A stretch of DNA of 13,793 nt from Aquincola sp. (GCA_029884035.1 JAOUIM010000045.1:1-13793), one strand, 5' to 3'; shown: positions 7,150 through 13,793, counted from the first letter of the stretch. Translations and numbers: made by a program. The notes: generated from the sequence alone by a model not told the origin.

Positions 7150-7791
7150 TCACGGTCGCGCGCCGGCACGAAGTTCCTGCTCGAAGGCGCCGAAGATCTT
7201 CTCCAGGCCCACCTCGAGCACATGCGGCGCCACGTACTCGCGCCGTGGCCAGCCCGACCTGGGCGGCGCAATCTCGCGCAGTCGCACGGTGAGCGACACC
7301 TCCGTGCCTGCCGCGACCTCGAGCACCGCCGCGTTGATCACCACCTCCAGGCCCTGTGGCTCGAAGTGCACGAAGTTCGCCACGATACCCACATGCGGCT
7401 CGATCAGTCGCTGCAGCAGCGGGAGATCGGCCTGCGAGGCGACTTTCCATTCCTCGTCGCTCAAGGGCAGCGGCGCCTTGGCGGCCACCGCCAGATGGCC
7501 GAGGGCCAGATCCTGGCGCTCGGTGCGCATGCCCAGACCCGCGAGCGCGACCCGCATCGCGAGAAAGGCATCGGCCCGTGGAACCTTGTAGACACGCGCG
7601 CCCTTCTCCGCGAGCAGTTTCTCGTATTCGGTGCGAAAGCCCTGGTTGACCGAATTGATCGCACTGATCTTCTGCTGGTCACTCGCGCACCCGATCAGAA
7701 TCACGGCCAGCAGAGCACTCGCCCAGGCACTCGAAACATGCCACGGGTGTCCAGCGGTGTTCGAGTCGCGTCGATCGTCCATCGGATTCAT
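7150..7791 (-). CDS. Small lipoprotein paired with a Ser/Thr kinase, unknown function
   Basis: This 213-residue protein has a lipoprotein signal with a rather long N-region and a box ending LIGC (Cys35), followed by ASDQQ. Asp is at +3 from the Cys rather than +2, so outer-membrane placement is more likely than retention. The mature domain has predicted helices (INSVNQGFRTEYEKLLAEKG, AFLAMRVALAGLG), then APLPLSDEEW, and then a beta-rich part with LEVVINAAVLEV and EVSLTVRLREI. The family is not named here. The ATG at 7791 has AAGGTGG upstream with good spacing. A TTG at 7815 overlapping the kinase stop would add eight residues and is less likely. The gene lies 20 bp after the kinase stop on the same strand, so the two are surely co-transcribed. 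It may be a partner or target of the kinase pathway (inference). Confidence 0.82.
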   Translation of the reverse strand: MNPMDDRRDSNTAGHPWHVSSAWASALLAVILIGCASDQQKISAINSVNQGFRTEYEKLLAEKGARVYKVPRADAFLAMRVALAGLGMRTERQDLALGHLAVAAKAPLPLSDEEWKVASQADLPLLQRLIEPHVGIVANFVHFEPQGLEVVINAAVLEVAAGTEVSLTVRLREIAPPRSGWPRREYVAPHVLEVGLEKIFGAFEQELRAGARP

Positions 7792-7811
7792 GGCGCCACC
7801 TTGCGTCGGGA

Positions 7812-9644
7812 TCAACGTGCTGCGCCGGGCGCGGGTTCGGGCCGCGGCTGGAAGCTGCGGATCACCCGGTCGGCCTGACCGATCTCGGCGGGCTGGAGCC
7901 TGACCTTGACCCGGTCCCTCATGGCCTGCGCGCCGGTCTCACCTCCCTGTGCCGCGAGCGCATACCAGGAATACGCCTCGAGATCGCTGTGCTCCGCATC
8001 GCGACGCTGTTCGAGCGTGCGCCCCAGCAGCGCCTGCGCCCTCGGCACGCCCGCCTCGGCCCAGGGCTTGAGGATCGACTCCGCCTGCGCGTACTGGCCG
8101 CGCGCCAACGCATCCTCCGCGGCCTTGAGCCGTTCGTCGCGATAGGTCTTGCGGGCGACATCGTCGGGCGTGCGCTTCGGCACGTCGATGCGGGCCTCGA
8201 CGACGGGTGGAGGCGCCGGCGCAGGGGCAAGCTCAGCAACCGCCATGGCGTCCGAGGCTGGCCGCGATGGCGCCTCAGAGACGACGGCGGCAGCGGATGA
8301 CGCGAGTTGCCTGGGCGGCAGCGGCGGCTTGCTCTTGTCGGGCAGCGCCCTGGTGACGCCAGGCGATGGCGAGGCCGCGGCGACCGGCTTGGCCGTGTGC
8401 TCGATGGGGCTTGTCTGGCTGGCGGGTGGCGACGGCGCCGCGGTCACCGGCGCTGCCGCCGGCGGCGGCGCCGTGGCGACGGACGCCGCCGGCGTCCCAC
8501 CCGATGCGGTTGGCGCAACCGCGGCCGCGGGCGCGGCCGGCTCCGGCGTGGCCTCGCGCCTGCCGGCCGGGGCGAGCCAGGCGCCTGCGGCAGCCAGCGA
8601 CGTCGCAGCGGCCGCGCCAATCCACAGATGCCGGTGGCTGCGCAACCTGCTCGCGTCACGGGCAACGGTGTCGTCGATCACTTTGGCGGGCACCGCGGTC
8701 ATGGCCGACGCAGGCGCGGCCGCGACGGGGCCGCCCGGCACTGCCGGTGCGGCAGGCGCGACGATTTCGCGCCGCCACTGCGCGAGCGTCTGCGGCCGAT
8801 CGCGTTCGTTGAGTTGCAGCGCGTGATCCACCGCGGCCAGCAATCGCTCGTCGTAGCGACCTCGGCCGACATCGATCGCAGGGGGCAGGACTTCCTTGGC
8901 GCTGCCGAGCACGCCCTTGGCACGCGCCACGGCATCGAGCGGGGGTTGCCCCGAAATGGCGCGGTAGCAGGTGGCACCGAGCGCGTAGATGTCCGTCCAG
9001 GCCCCCTGCGTCGACGCGTCGCCGTAGTACTGCTCGAGCGGCGCATAACCGGGCGCGACGAGGATCGTCATCGTCTTCGAGCTGCCGAACGACTGCCGCG
9101 CCGAACCGAAATCGAGCAGAACCGGGCTGCCGTCCCGGCGGACATAGATGTTCTCGGGCTTGATGTCGCGATGGATGAAGCCCGACTCGTGAACCAGCTC
9201 GAGTCCCTCGACGATCGGCAGCAGAAAGTCAGTGAGCTGACGTTCGGCGAGGGTCCCGACGCGGCCGAGCAAGGTCGCCAGGTTTTCGCCCTCTTCGAAG
9301 CGCATCACCATGTACGCGGTGTTGTTGGCCTCGAAAACCGAGTACACGCGAACGATGTGCGGGTGATCGAAGCGCGCCAGCGTGCGCGCTTCAGCCAGGA
9401 AGCGCTCCAGACCCCAGGCGTAGCGGTCGGATTGCGACTCGGTGTGCGGTTGCGCAGACGCGTCGGATCGGCGACGCGCGATCTCGGCAGGCAGGTACTC
9501 CTTGATCGCAACGTGCCGGTCGAGGTTGGTGTCGTTGGCGAGGTAGGTGATGCCGAATCCGCCCTGGCCCAGCACGCGCTCGATCAGGTACCAATGCAAT
9601 CGGTACCCGGCAGGCAACGCGTCCGGATGCGCTTCGGCAGTCAT
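7812..9644 (-). CDS. Transmembrane Ser/Thr protein kinase with C-terminal Sel1-like region
   Basis: This 610-residue Hanks-type kinase phosphorylates Ser/Thr on partner proteins. The kinase domain, about residues 14-296, has all key motifs: glycine loop GQGGFGITY (26-34), VAIKEYLP (Lys48), HRDIKPEN (catalytic Asp160), DFG (178-180) and an activation segment with SSKTMTILVAPGYAPLEQY. The KEYLP and APGYAPLEQY signatures are typical of a proteobacterial kinase group. One membrane span lies at about 340-358, putting the kinase in the cytoplasm. Beyond it is a long Ala/Pro-rich linker (about 365-490). A helical region at about 505-575 (AEDALARGQYAQAESIL, then YSWYALAAQGG) resembles Sel1/TPR repeats and would be periplasmic, where it could sense envelope state. 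The ATG at 9644 has GAGGAG at 9649-9654; the GTG codon just before it is not preferred. It is first in a two-gene unit with the lipoprotein downstream. Confidence 0.92.
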   Translation of the reverse strand: MTAEAHPDALPAGYRLHWYLIERVLGQGGFGITYLANDTNLDRHVAIKEYLPAEIARRRSDASAQPHTESQSDRYAWGLERFLAEARTLARFDHPHIVRVYSVFEANNTAYMVMRFEEGENLATLLGRVGTLAERQLTDFLLPIVEGLELVHESGFIHRDIKPENIYVRRDGSPVLLDFGSARQSFGSSKTMTILVAPGYAPLEQYYGDASTQGAWTDIYALGATCYRAISGQPPLDAVARAKGVLGSAKEVLPPAIDVGRGRYDERLLAAVDHALQLNERDRPQTLAQWRREIVAPAAPAVPGGPVAAAPASAMTAVPAKVIDDTVARDASRLRSHRHLWIGAAAATSLAAAGAWLAPAGRREATPEPAAPAAAVAPTASGGTPAASVATAPPPAAAPVTAAPSPPASQTSPIEHTAKPVAAASPSPGVTRALPDKSKPPLPPRQLASSAAAVVSEAPSRPASDAMAVAELAPAPAPPPVVEARIDVPKRTPDDVARKTYRDERLKAAEDALARGQYAQAESILKPWAEAGVPRAQALLGRTLEQRRDAEHSDLEAYSWYALAAQGGETGAQAMRDRVKVRLQPAEIGQADRVIRSFQPRPEPAPGAAR

Positions 9645-9766
9645 CACTCTCCTCGGGATGCACCCGGCGACCTGCAGCTCGCACGCTTGCTGTTTTGCTC
9701 AGGGCATCGCATTGAGAATAAGGCATAGCCCCACGACCCACCAGCCCCAAGGGGAGCGCGAGGATG

Positions 9767-9798
9767 GGGGGCTTGCCGCTCGGGAGCGGCGAGCCCCC
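9767..9798 (-). terminator. Strong hairpin, candidate terminator between the lipoprotein and kinase genes
   Basis: Bases 9767-9780 pair with 9785-9798 to form a 14-bp stem around a CGGG loop. The only imperfect pair is 9774/9791, a G-U wobble in plus-strand RNA and an A-C mismatch in minus-strand RNA. It starts 30 nt after the stop codon of the lipoprotein gene on the minus strand and lies before the kinase gene on that strand, so it is well placed to insulate them. No T-run follows on either strand, so it is not a canonical intrinsic terminator. It could instead protect the mRNA 3' end. A second small palindrome (CCCCAAGGGG, 9745-9754) follows. Confidence 0.45.
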
Positions 9799-9828
9799 GG
9801 GCGGTGTACCGCAGGGGCGCAGCCGACC

Positions 9829-10593
9829 TCAGAAGTTGCTCGCCGTGACGTCCACGCCCGCTGCGCTGAGCGTCAAGCGCGCCTTGCCGCCCACCGTGCC
9901 ATCGGCGCCGATTTCGAAGCATGTCGACATCGATGCGACCTGGGTGCCCGCCAAGTCCATGGAGACGAGGTTCCAGCACATCAGGGCGTAGCCGGAGACC
10001 GTTTCGAGCAACCAGCTGCCGGCGGTGGTTCCGCCGACCGCGGCGGTGCTCGTGCAACCGACGAGGTCCGACAGGCCGAACAGCGGACCACCGCTGCCGA
10101 TGGACGCGCTGTCGGGCAACGCCGAATTCGACGTGGCGACCGAACAGGTGCCGCCCTCGTCGAAGCCGATGACCGCCAACGACGTGGGGTCAAGATAGAT
10201 CGTCTGTGCGGCGGAGTCCGACTGTCCCCCCGAGGCGATCGTCAAGGTCTCCTGGACTCGCCTGGCCATCACGCCATTGACCTGGAAAGCCCCGTCGGGA
10301 ATCGGCGCGAAGTCCATCGTGATCGTGAATTGCTGCGAATTCGGAGCTGTGCCGGTGAGCGTCCACGAATGCGCGGTCGTCAGCAGCTGCGTCCAGGCGG
10401 ACCTGACTGCATACGATGTCGGCGGTGGCGGCGGGTCGCCGCCACCGCCGCCGCATGCCGCCAGCAGCAGGATCGAAACCGCCGTGATGAACCACGAGTG
10501 GCAATGCCAGAGGCCGGCTCTGCCGAGCAGCGAGCGAGGTCTACCTCTGCCATTGCGAGATGAAGGGTGAGTGAGATAGGGACGTCGTGACAT
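9829..10593 (-). CDS. Lipoprotein with CGGGGG start, unknown function
   Basis: This 254-residue protein has a lipoprotein signal with a long basic N-region. Its hydrophobic core ends in ILLLAAC (Cys47), followed by a Gly tract and PPPPP, which would act as a flexible tether at the outer membrane. The mature domain (about 60-254) looks beta-rich: repeated Thr/Ser-rich strands (SWTLTGTA, QQFTITMDFA, ETLTIASGG, IYLDPTSLAVIGF, KARLTLSAAGVDVTAS) and four Cys residues that could form disulfides (in GTCSVA, VGCTS, MCWNL, STCFE). No enzymatic motif is seen and the family is not recognised. The ATG at 10593 is set by AGGAG at 10600-10604. Its upstream region shares a 65-bp element with the esterase lipoprotein gene at the far left, suggesting common control. 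It is a single-gene unit ending before a strong hairpin. Confidence 0.8.
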   Translation of the reverse strand: MSRRPYLTHPSSRNGRGRPRSLLGRAGLWHCHSWFITAVSILLLAACGGGGGDPPPPPTSYAVRSAWTQLLTTAHSWTLTGTAPNSQQFTITMDFAPIPDGAFQVNGVMARRVQETLTIASGGQSDSAAQTIYLDPTSLAVIGFDEGGTCSVATSNSALPDSASIGSGGPLFGLSDLVGCTSTAAVGGTTAGSWLLETVSGYALMCWNLVSMDLAGTQVASMSTCFEIGADGTVGGKARLTLSAAGVDVTASNF

Positions 10594-10943
10594 GTGGTGC
10601 TCCTGCGTGGTGGCTGTCCTTGGCGCCCGTGAGATCTCATGGCGCTGCGTGCATGGTCGATCTGCGTCCCCGACGGCTGACTCACCGACCGATGACGGAT
10701 GACATACAGACGACGACGGCGTGCCTCGGCGACGCGTCGGGCACCTGTGCGATCCACGTCTCGGCTGCATTCGGGCCCCTGCTAGGACCTTTGCGGCGGG
10801 TCCTCTTGTCGTCCACGCCGAAGGCCCGGCCGTGGATTCGATAGAGTCACGCCATTGCGGGCGGAGGCCTGGCGTGCGGCCGCAGCGCCCGCGCAAGCGG
10901 CCTGCCGTCGATGCCGGGCGACCGGCTCCGGGAGGACATTGAC
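10594..10943. other. 350-bp divergent intergenic region with regulatory sites
   Basis: This gap lies between the CGGGGG lipoprotein gene (minus) and the glutathione transferase gene (plus). No credible gene is seen. It holds a 10-bp palindrome TGAGATCTCA (10630-10639) close to the lipoprotein gene, the 65-bp element copy B (10648-10712) and a weak 6-bp hairpin (AGGACC at 10784-10789 with GGTCCT at 10799-10804). A TCGATAGAGTC at 10838-10848 lies in front of the transferase gene. It resembles a site upstream of the LysR gene. Both promoters must lie here. Confidence 0.5.
10648..10712 (-). repeat. 65-bp upstream element, copy B (partner at 252-316)
   Basis: Read on the minus strand from 10712 to 10648, it starts CGTCTGTATGTCATCC and ends ACCATGCACG. 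It aligns without gaps to 252-316 (50 of 65 positions, 36 of the first 43). It lies 54 nt upstream of the lipoprotein ATG at 10593, in the same orientation. In the frame where both copies can be translated on the opposite strand, mismatches fall on first, second and third codon positions alike. The conservation is therefore more likely of DNA or RNA than of a peptide. Confidence 0.6.
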
Positions 10944-11588
10944 GTGACGATCAAGCTCTATGCGTTCGACACCCCCAACGGGCGCAAGATCAGCGTGGCT
11001 CTCGAAGAAATGGGGCTGCCCTACGAAGTGCACGTCGTGGACATCGGCAAGGGCGAGCAATTCGACCCCGAGTTCCTGAAGATCAGCCCGAACAACAAGA
11101 TCCCGGCGATCGTCGACACCGACGGTCCGGCGGGCGGCCCGATCAGCGTGTTCGAGTCGGGCGCGATCCTGATCTACCTGGGCGAGAAGACGGGCCTGTT
11201 CTATCCGCGCGACCTGGCCGCGCGTGTGCCTGTGCTGGAGTGGTTGATGTTCCAGATGGGTGGCTTCGGGCCGGTGCCCGGGCAGGTGCACCACTTCATC
11301 GCGTTGGAGGAGGATGGCGACCGCCGCTACGGCCTCGCCCGGTTCATGGCCGAGACGCGCCGGCTGTACGGCGTGATGGATCGGCGCCTGGCCGAGTCCG
11401 AATACTTCGCGGGCGAACTGTCGATCGCCGATTTCGCGATCATCGGCTGGGCCTGGCGGCACCCGCGGCACCAGGTCGACCTGTCCGAGTTCCCGCACGT
11501 GCAGCGCTGGTACAAGACCATGATGGCGCGGCCAGGCGTGGCTCGCGGTTTCGCGGTGCCCTTGCGCCGCGTCGCCGCGGCGACTTGA
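10944..11588 (+). CDS. Glutathione S-transferase family protein, nu-class/Ure2p-like
   Basis: This 214-residue protein is probably a glutathione-dependent disulfide reductase or peroxidase of the YfcG/YghU type, in the cytoplasm. The N-terminal thioredoxin-like domain (about 3-85) has TPNGRKISVALEEMG: Thr10 and Asn12 are the characteristic active-site residues of the nu/Ure2p-like class. KIPAIVD follows with the cis-Pro at 54, and then FESGAILIYLGE, where Glu71-Ser72 bind the gamma-glutamyl part of glutathione. The all-helical C-terminal domain contains the usual FAGELSIADFAIIGW N-capping motif and PHVQRWYKTMMARPGV. The GTG at 10944 is chosen because GGAGG lies at 10931-10935 with an 8-nt gap. 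An in-frame ATG at 10911 has no ribosome site and would add 11 non-conserved residues. It converges with the LysR gene. Confidence 0.9.
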   Translation: MTIKLYAFDTPNGRKISVALEEMGLPYEVHVVDIGKGEQFDPEFLKISPNNKIPAIVDTDGPAGGPISVFESGAILIYLGEKTGLFYPRDLAARVPVLEWLMFQMGGFGPVPGQVHHFIALEEDGDRRYGLARFMAETRRLYGVMDRRLAESEYFAGELSIADFAIIGWAWRHPRHQVDLSEFPHVQRWYKTMMARPGVARGFAVPLRRVAAAT

Positions 11589-11663
11589 GCCTGCGCACCG
11601 GCGCGGATCCACACACGCTCTGGTCGCACGTGTCGTTGCCGGCGCGCCCGCGTGCCGCCCCGC

Positions 11664-11692
11664 GGCCCGCATCGGCTCAGCGGCTGCGGGCC
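11664..11692. terminator. Inverted repeat at the 3' end of the LysR gene, weak terminator candidate
   Basis: GGCCCGCA (11664-11671) and TGCGGGCC (11685-11692) can form an 8-bp stem with a 13-nt loop that includes the LysR stop codon. It lies in the space between the convergent transferase and LysR genes and could slow transcription from both sides. No T-run is present, so confidence is low. Confidence 0.25.
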
Positions 11693-12603
11693 TTGCGCGC
11701 GGGCGCCGGCAGGCGCGCCACCAGATCGATCAGCAGGCGGCGCGCCTCGCGGGTCAGCGGCGTCGGCGGCTTGGTGGCCGATTGGGCCAGGCACAGCACG
11801 CTCGGCAACTCGGGCCGGACGATGCGACGCACCACCAGCTCCGCCGCGCGGCCCGAGGCGACCACGGCACTGGCATTGAGCACCGCGTTGCCCATGCGTG
11901 CGCACACCAGGTCGATGATCGCCGGGATGCTCGAGACCTCGCAGTCGATGCGCAACGGCACGCCGGCCATCGTCGCCTGCGATTCGAGCAGCCTGCGCAG
12001 CGACTGGTGGCGCTCGGGCAGGATCAGCGGCACATCGCGCAGCTCTTGCAAGGGCACCGTGTCCGGCAGCACCCGCCGACTGCGCGGCGGCCGAGGTTGC
12101 ACCAGGCACAGCGGCTCGCGCAACAGCGGGGCGACCTCCAGTGCCGCCGACGGCTCTGGGTTGTAGACCAGCCCCAGGTCGGCGCGCCCGCTCGCGATCC
12201 ACTCGGCGATGTAGGCGCTCAGCCCCTCGATCAGGGTCACCCGCGCGCGCGGCAGCTTGCTACGGAAGGCCTCGATCAGCGGCTGCGTCAGGCGCCGGCC
12301 GATCGAGGGCGGCATTCCGATCGTGACCTGTCCGACCGGCGCGTCGCGCTGCGCACCGAGGTCGGCGCGGGCCTGCGCCACCTGCTGCAGGATCTGCACG
12401 GCATGCTCGAACAGGCGGCGGCCCGCAGGCGTCAGGCTGACACCCCTGCCGTTACGCAGCAGCAGGGTCTCGTGGAGATCGGTCTCGAGCAATCGCACCT
12501 GGCGCGACAGCGCGGGCTGCGCAATGTCGAGCACGCGGGCGGCCTTGCTGAAGCTGCCCAGCTCGGCCACGCGAACGAAGCTCTCGAGCTGACGCAGGTT
12601 CAT
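11677..12603 (-). CDS. LysR-type transcriptional regulator
   Basis: This 308-residue protein has the usual length and plan of the LysR family. The N-terminal winged helix-turn-helix spans residues 1-60 (LRQLESFVRVAELGSFSKAA, QPALSRQVRLLE, LTPAGRRLF). A linker helix follows, and then a periplasmic-binding-protein-like effector domain from about residue 90 (GQVTIGMPPSIG to the end). The effector part resembles the Nac/Cbl-like group common in Burkholderiales; the ligand cannot be told. The ATG at 12603 starts the conserved MNLRQLESF, and the open frame continues upstream without similarity. There is almost no ribosome site. A perfect T-N11-A inverted repeat lies 8-20 nt upstream, suggesting autoregulation. 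It diverges from the hemerythrin gene and converges with the transferase gene; either could be a target. Confidence 0.92.
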   Translation of the reverse strand: MNLRQLESFVRVAELGSFSKAARVLDIAQPALSRQVRLLETDLHETLLLRNGRGVSLTPAGRRLFEHAVQILQQVAQARADLGAQRDAPVGQVTIGMPPSIGRRLTQPLIEAFRSKLPRARVTLIEGLSAYIAEWIASGRADLGLVYNPEPSAALEVAPLLREPLCLVQPRPPRSRRVLPDTVPLQELRDVPLILPERHQSLRRLLESQATMAGVPLRIDCEVSSIPAIIDLVCARMGNAVLNASAVVASGRAAELVVRRIVRPELPSVLCLAQSATKPPTPLTREARRLLIDLVARLPAPARKARSR

Positions 12604-12610
12604 GGACGCA

Positions 12611-12623
12611 TCGATTCTATCGA
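12611..12623. promoter_or_regulatory. T-N11-A inverted repeat, candidate LysR binding site
   Basis: TCGATTCTATCGA has perfect 5-bp arms (TCGAT/ATCGA) around TCT and fits the T-N11-A rule for LysR-family sites. It lies in the 112-bp gap between the divergent LysR and hemerythrin genes. On the minus strand it also contains TAGAAT, a good -10 match, ending 10 nt before the LysR ATG. Binding here would block the LysR gene's own promoter. Classical autoregulation of this family supports the reading; the target is not shown. Confidence 0.45.
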
Positions 12624-12715
12624 GGGCTGCGGTGCGTCCCAGGGCTGCTTGACCCAGCGCAAGGGCGACCCGGGTGCAGCGGTTCAAGCTGCCGTTCACC
12701 GAGGAGACGCTCGAG

Positions 12716-13294
12716 ATGATTCCCCAGGCCTTGCGCATCATCCAGGAGGAGCACCAGGCACTGTCGGCGATGCTGCTGTCGCTGTCGATGCTCGTTCGCC
12801 GCGCGCACCAGGACAAGAAGCCACCCCCGTTCGACGTGCTGCGCGCGATGCTGTTCTACATCGACGAGTTTCCGGAGCGCCAGCACCATCCGAAGGAGAC
12901 GCAGTTGCTGTTCCCGAAGCTGCGCCATCGCTGCCCGGAGCTCGCACCGGTGCTCGATCAGCTCAACGAGGACCACGCCCGTGGCGAGGCGTCGGTGCGG
13001 GAGCTGCAGCACCGCCTGCTCGCCTACGAGCTGCTCGGCGAGCCGCGGCGCGAAGCCTTCGACAGCGCGGCCCAGGCCTTTGTCGACGGCTACCTGCGCC
13101 ACATGGCGCTCGAGGAGAGCGCGGTGTTGCCTGCGGCGCGCGCCAACCTCGACGCGGCGGACTGGGCCGAACTCGGCGATGCCTTCGCCGCCAACCGCGA
13201 CCCTCTCGCCGGCCACGGCGATCGCGACGCGTTCGGCACGTTGTTCCAGAAGATCGTGTCGACCGCCCCGGCGCCGATCGGCCTGGGGGCGTAG
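12716..13294 (+). CDS. Hemerythrin-like HHE cation-binding protein
   Basis: This 192-residue protein is predicted to be a four-helix bundle binding a di-iron centre, used in bacteria for oxygen, nitric oxide or oxidative-stress handling. Candidate ligands are spaced as in the HHE family: His13 (EEHQAL), His57/His58 with Glu61 (RQHHPKETQLLFPKL), His87 (EDHARGE), and His129 with Glu133 (HMALEESAVLP). The ATG at 12716 has GAGGAG at 12701-12706. An in-frame GTG at 12674 (AAGGG at 12661-12665) would add 14 residues (QRFKLPFTEETLE and its start) and cannot be excluded. It is divergent from the LysR gene, which may control it, and converges on the isomerase-like gene. Partner and substrate are unknown; the HHE fold itself is clear. 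Confidence 0.85.
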   Translation: MIPQALRIIQEEHQALSAMLLSLSMLVRRAHQDKKPPPFDVLRAMLFYIDEFPERQHHPKETQLLFPKLRHRCPELAPVLDQLNEDHARGEASVRELQHRLLAYELLGEPRREAFDSAAQAFVDGYLRHMALEESAVLPAARANLDAADWAELGDAFAANRDPLAGHGDRDAFGTLFQKIVSTAPAPIGLGA

Positions 13295-13367
13295 GCTCGA
13301 CGCCGGCGGGCGCCTTCGCCGCGGCGGGACCATTCGCCCCTGGCGCGGCGGCGCATGTCGGCGGACG

Positions 13368-13793
13368 TCAGCGGGCGGTCGACATGCGCAGGCGCGTGCC
13401 GTCCGGCAGCGGCACCGCGCGGTGCAGCACGTCCTCGGCCAGCCACGCCGCCGAGCGGCGCGCGCGCTCGCACACCACCGGTAGCGGGATCTGCGTGTAG
13501 TCGTCGTTGAAGACCTCGAAGCTGTAGTCGCCTCGGTAGCCCATGCGGTCGAGTTCGATGACCAGACCGCGCAACTCGTCGCTATGAACACCCTCGCCGG
13601 GGAACACGCGGAAGTGGCGCGCGGTCTCGATGCGCTCCTCCACGGTGCGGATCTCCTGCCACATGAAGTCGGCCAGCTGCACGAGGAAGATCTTCTCGGG
13701 GTCGACGTCCTGCAACACCTCGGTGGGCGTGCGGGTCGCGAAACTGTGGAAGGAGTCGACGCCGACGCCGAGGTTGGGCGCATCGGCGCGCTC
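13368..13793 (-). CDS. C-terminal part of a sugar phosphate isomerase/epimerase-like TIM-barrel protein
   Basis: The last 141 residues are visible; the start lies beyond the right edge. The pattern fits the xylose-isomerase-like TIM barrel family: VGVDSFHSFAT, KIFLVQLADFMW, FPGEGVHSDEL (turn and helix after a strand) and GYRGDYSFEVFNDDYTQ, where the Glu in SFEVFN matches the C-terminal metal-ligand strand. RARRSAAWL follows near the end. Such proteins include sugar epimerases and also 3-dehydroshikimate dehydratases, where the same barrel is used. The substrate cannot be decided from this fragment. It faces the hemerythrin gene with 73 bp between their ends. No terminator with a T-run is visible there. 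Confidence 0.82.
   Translation of the reverse strand, partial: ERADAPNLGVGVDSFHSFATRTPTEVLQDVDPEKIFLVQLADFMWQEIRTVEERIETARHFRVFPGEGVHSDELRGLVIELDRMGYRGDYSFEVFNDDYTQIPLPVVCERARRSAAWLAEDVLHRAVPLPDGTRLRMSTAR

Noticed and set aside
5799..7292. Plus-strand open frame of 497 codons inside the large regulator gene
   Set aside because: It lies in another frame of a gene with clear ATPase, winged-helix and BTAD motifs, and is Arg-rich.
7792..7815. TTG start overlapping the kinase stop for the small lipoprotein
   Set aside because: The ATG at 7791 has AAGGTGG at good spacing, and the extra eight residues add nothing to the signal peptide.
8180..8560. Ala/Pro-rich repetitive stretch in the kinase gene as a tandem repeat
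   Set aside because: It is low-complexity linker coding for a membrane-to-periplasm spacer. No exact repeated unit is seen.
8307..9728. Plus-strand open frame of 473 codons opposite the kinase gene
   Set aside because: The opposite strand carries all kinase motifs. This frame has biased composition and no domain.
252..10712. The 65-bp elements as terminal inverted repeats of a mobile element
   Set aside because: The copies point inward and flank a 10.3-kb block, but there is no transposase, integrase or visible target duplication. Their similar spacing to start codons fits regulatory regions better. An old island boundary cannot be fully excluded.
10648..10712. A conserved short peptide (RRL.HR.MTD..QT) read opposite to both 65-bp copies
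   Set aside because: Mismatches are spread over all codon positions rather than third positions, and no start with a ribosome site leads a sensible frame in either copy.
11782..13500. Plus-strand open frame of 572 codons across the LysR, hemerythrin and isomerase-like genes
   Set aside because: It spans three recognised genes in other frames and has Arg/Ala/Gly-rich composition without a domain.

Overview
The window is GC-rich, with strong third-position G/C bias and tightly packed genes. Together with the gene families present, this suggests a beta-proteobacterium of the order Burkholderiales (Rubrivivax/Leptothrix/Methylibium type). That assignment is inferred from composition and gene families; no rRNA or tRNA gene is present to confirm it. 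There is no transposase, integrase, CRISPR array, prophage gene or tRNA.

Layout, left to right. (1) 1-117, minus: the first 39 codons of a small membrane protein that runs off the left edge. (2) 360-3883, plus: four genes with overlapping ends (4, 4 and 11 bp) encoding envelope or secreted proteins: a GDSL/SGNH esterase lipoprotein, a glycine-zipper lipoprotein, a four-helix membrane protein and an exported protein with an Ig-like domain. (3) 3994-7143, plus: a very large regulator with a MalT-type STAND ATPase, a helical repeat region, a winged helix and a C-terminal BTAD domain. (4) 7150-9644, minus: a Ser/Thr protein kinase with one membrane span followed by a small lipoprotein gene. Its 3' end is only 6 bp from the end of the regulator gene. 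(5) 9829-10593, minus: another lipoprotein with a CGGGGG start. (6) 10944-13294: housekeeping or stress genes: a nu-class/Ure2p-like glutathione S-transferase, a LysR-type regulator facing it, and a hemerythrin-HHE protein transcribed away from the LysR gene. (7) 13368-13793, minus: the C-terminal part of a TIM-barrel sugar phosphate isomerase/epimerase-like protein.

The most interesting part is 250-10712. It holds secreted or lipid-anchored proteins of mostly unknown function, a transmembrane Ser/Thr kinase and a large ATP-dependent regulator. The 5' regions of the two outermost lipoprotein genes (start codons at 360 plus and 10593 minus) share a diverged 65-bp sequence (252-316 and 10712-10648), best conserved over its first 43 bp. 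This suggests the two genes share a control element, so the block may be one co-regulated envelope module. That link is an inference; the sequence similarity is directly visible.
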